From positions 1 through 6,427 of the forward strand of contig JACRLA010000225.1 in the NCBI GenBank assembly GCA_016215145.1: a DNA stretch of 6,427 bases. Reading direction: 5' to 3'. Shown in pieces: positions 5,607-6,427 of the stretch; position 1 is the first letter of the stretch; each line of letters starts with the position of its first letter. Source of the DNA: Chloroflexota bacterium (GTDB lineage Bacteria; Chloroflexota; Anaerolineae; Anaerolineales; VGOW01). The position numbers and the translations under genes are program-made. Below the pieces are notes generated by a model, which ran no database searches, was not told where the DNA came from, and worked only from the letters and a program-made list of their open reading frames with translations.

Positions 5607-6427
5607 TCACGACGTGTGGTTGATGCTCGGCGAAACGTATCACGCCAAAAATTTAAATGATCGCGCCCTCAGCGCGTTGGAACGCGCCGCGCAACTCGCG
5701 CCGCATCTCGGCAAACCGCAGGCAGAGATGGCGCGCGTCTATCTTCAACTTGGCAAACGCGCCGAAGCCAAAGCCGCCGCCGAAGCCGCCATTGAACTTG
5801 ATCCGAATTCAACCGATGTCTTGGCAGCCGCCGCCGAAGTTTTTCTGAAAACGAATCATCACGCGCAAAGTGTCGCCGCCAGCCGCAAAGTAGCCAAAGG
5901 TCGCCCCGAGGATGCCGAGTCGCTAATGAATCTCACTCGCGCCCTCATCCTTGAAAAAGAATCTGCTCCCATTGGAAATTTTTCAAAAATCGAAGGAACG
6001 GAGCGAGCAGAGATCATGAATCAACTAGAACGCGCCGCCGATCTTGGCGCGGATGCCAATGCCGTCAGCGTGTGGAAAGCGCGCGCCCTCGCCCTCTTCG
6101 GAAATTTTAAAGAAGCCATCCCTTTGCTCGAAGCCGCCGTCGCCAAAAACCCGTCCGCCGAAATTTATTGCGCCCTCGCCAGTTGCTATCGGCGCGCAGG
6201 CAAATTGACTCTGGCGCGCAAAGCGATTGAATCATCACTGGAACGCGAACCGGCTAACGTCAACAACTTGATCGAGCGCGGGCGCATCATCCTTGAACAA
6301 GGTGATGCCGCCAACGCCCGCGAAAACTTTGAACGTGTCATCAGCCTCGATCCGCAAAACGCCGCCGCACATCAACTACTCGGCGAATGTTTTCAAGCAA
6401 ACGGTAAACGGCTCGAAGCCACGCACG
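5566..6427 (+). CDS. TPR protein, C-terminal segment, open at right edge
   Basis: Frame 1 resumes with LPHLERASRLTPNDHDVWLM and stays open to the end of the window (287 full codons). About eight further TPR units are visible, such as PQAEMARVYLQLGKRAEAKA with DPNSTD and NLIERGRIILEQGDAANARE with DPQNAA. One unit is lengthened by an insert of about 15 residues (ESAPIGNFSKIEGTERA, 5959-6009). Possible start codons inside the segment (TTG 5593, GTG 5614, ATG 5623) have no ribosome binding site and lie within helices, so this is a continuation of the upstream gene. The true C-terminus, and any effector or membrane domain it may hold, lies beyond the window. Confidence 0.85.
   Translation, partial: MPHLERASRLTPNDHDVWLMLGETYHAKNLNDRALSALERAAQLAPHLGKPQAEMARVYLQLGKRAEAKAAAEAAIELDPNSTDVLAAAAEVFLKTNHHAQSVAASRKVAKGRPEDAESLMNLTRALILEKESAPIGNFSKIEGTERAEIMNQLERAADLGADANAVSVWKARALALFGNFKEAIPLLEAAVAKNPSAEIYCALASCYRRAGKLTLARKAIESSLEREPANVNNLIERGRIILEQGDAANARENFERVISLDPQNAAAHQLLGECFQANGKRLEATH

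Larger units (their letters stand above)
2440..6427 (+). pseudogene. Giant TPR-repeat protein gene, broken by four frame changes, 3' end beyond window
   Basis: Read across its frame breaks, this is one continuous gene for a long tetratricopeptide repeat protein of more than 1,300 residues in the window. The coding signal uses frame 1 (2440 to about 3050), frame 2 (about 3059-3415), frame 3 (about 3421-5462), frame 2 (about 5462-5555) and frame 1 again (about 5566 to the edge). Roughly 29 TPR units are recognisable, most with the LG-x2-Y, A-x3-(Y/F)-x2-A and DP-x-(N/S) positions. No signal peptide, membrane helix or enzymatic domain is visible, so a cytoplasmic protein-interaction scaffold is the best reading. 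The shifts are +1, +1, -1, -1 and sum to zero. Between breaks the frames are long and clean, which means recent damage or errors in the assembled sequence; both fit. No ribosome binding site is seen before the ATG at 2440. Confidence 0.8.

Noticed and set aside
5978..5988. 11-mer ATTTTTCAAAA shared with 1085-1095
   Set aside because: Matches of this length and AT composition are expected by chance in a window of this size.

Overview
The window looks like a piece of a moderately GC-rich bacterial chromosome, most likely from an environmental genome. No gene here fixes the taxonomy. My tentative guess is Chloroflexota (Anaerolineae), based on the style of the short repeats: heptamer arrays, a palindromic TTCCGAG/GAGGAATCTCT element and ACTTCnGAAGT palindromes. 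Heptamer arrays are also well known in filamentous cyanobacteria, so this is inference only.

Layout: (1) Positions 1-932, minus strand: a class I/II PLP-dependent aminotransferase, cut by the left window edge. (2) Positions 933-1144: a non-coding gap with a perfect 17-bp hairpin plus U-tract directly against the aminotransferase ribosome binding site, and a second 13-bp inverted repeat. (3) Positions 1145-1771, minus strand: a lipoprotein with a BamE/SmpA-like motif. (4) Positions 1772-1971: a divergent intergenic region holding a two-tier palindromic repeat. (5) Positions 1972-2289, plus strand: a small two-helix membrane protein. (6) Positions 2292-2396: an array of fifteen 7-bp units. (7) Positions 2440 to the right edge, plus strand: a very long tetratricopeptide repeat (TPR) gene, over 1,300 codons in the window and still open at the edge.

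The TPR gene is the main point of interest. Its coding signal moves from frame 1 to 2 to 3 to 2 and back to 1, so four frame breaks split one ancestral protein. The first break is explained exactly by a perfect 10-bp tandem duplication. The gene also carries repeat inserts that stay open in frame: a CAATTAC-type heptamer run and two pairs of ACTTCnGAAGT palindromes, each copy read as Thr-Ser-Glu-Val and each pair sitting in the loop between TPR units. The TPR protein shows no signal peptide or catalytic domain and is probably a cytoplasmic interaction scaffold. The small membrane protein just upstream on the same strand may be co-transcribed with it, but a functional link is not shown. No complete new enzymatic or defence system is visible.
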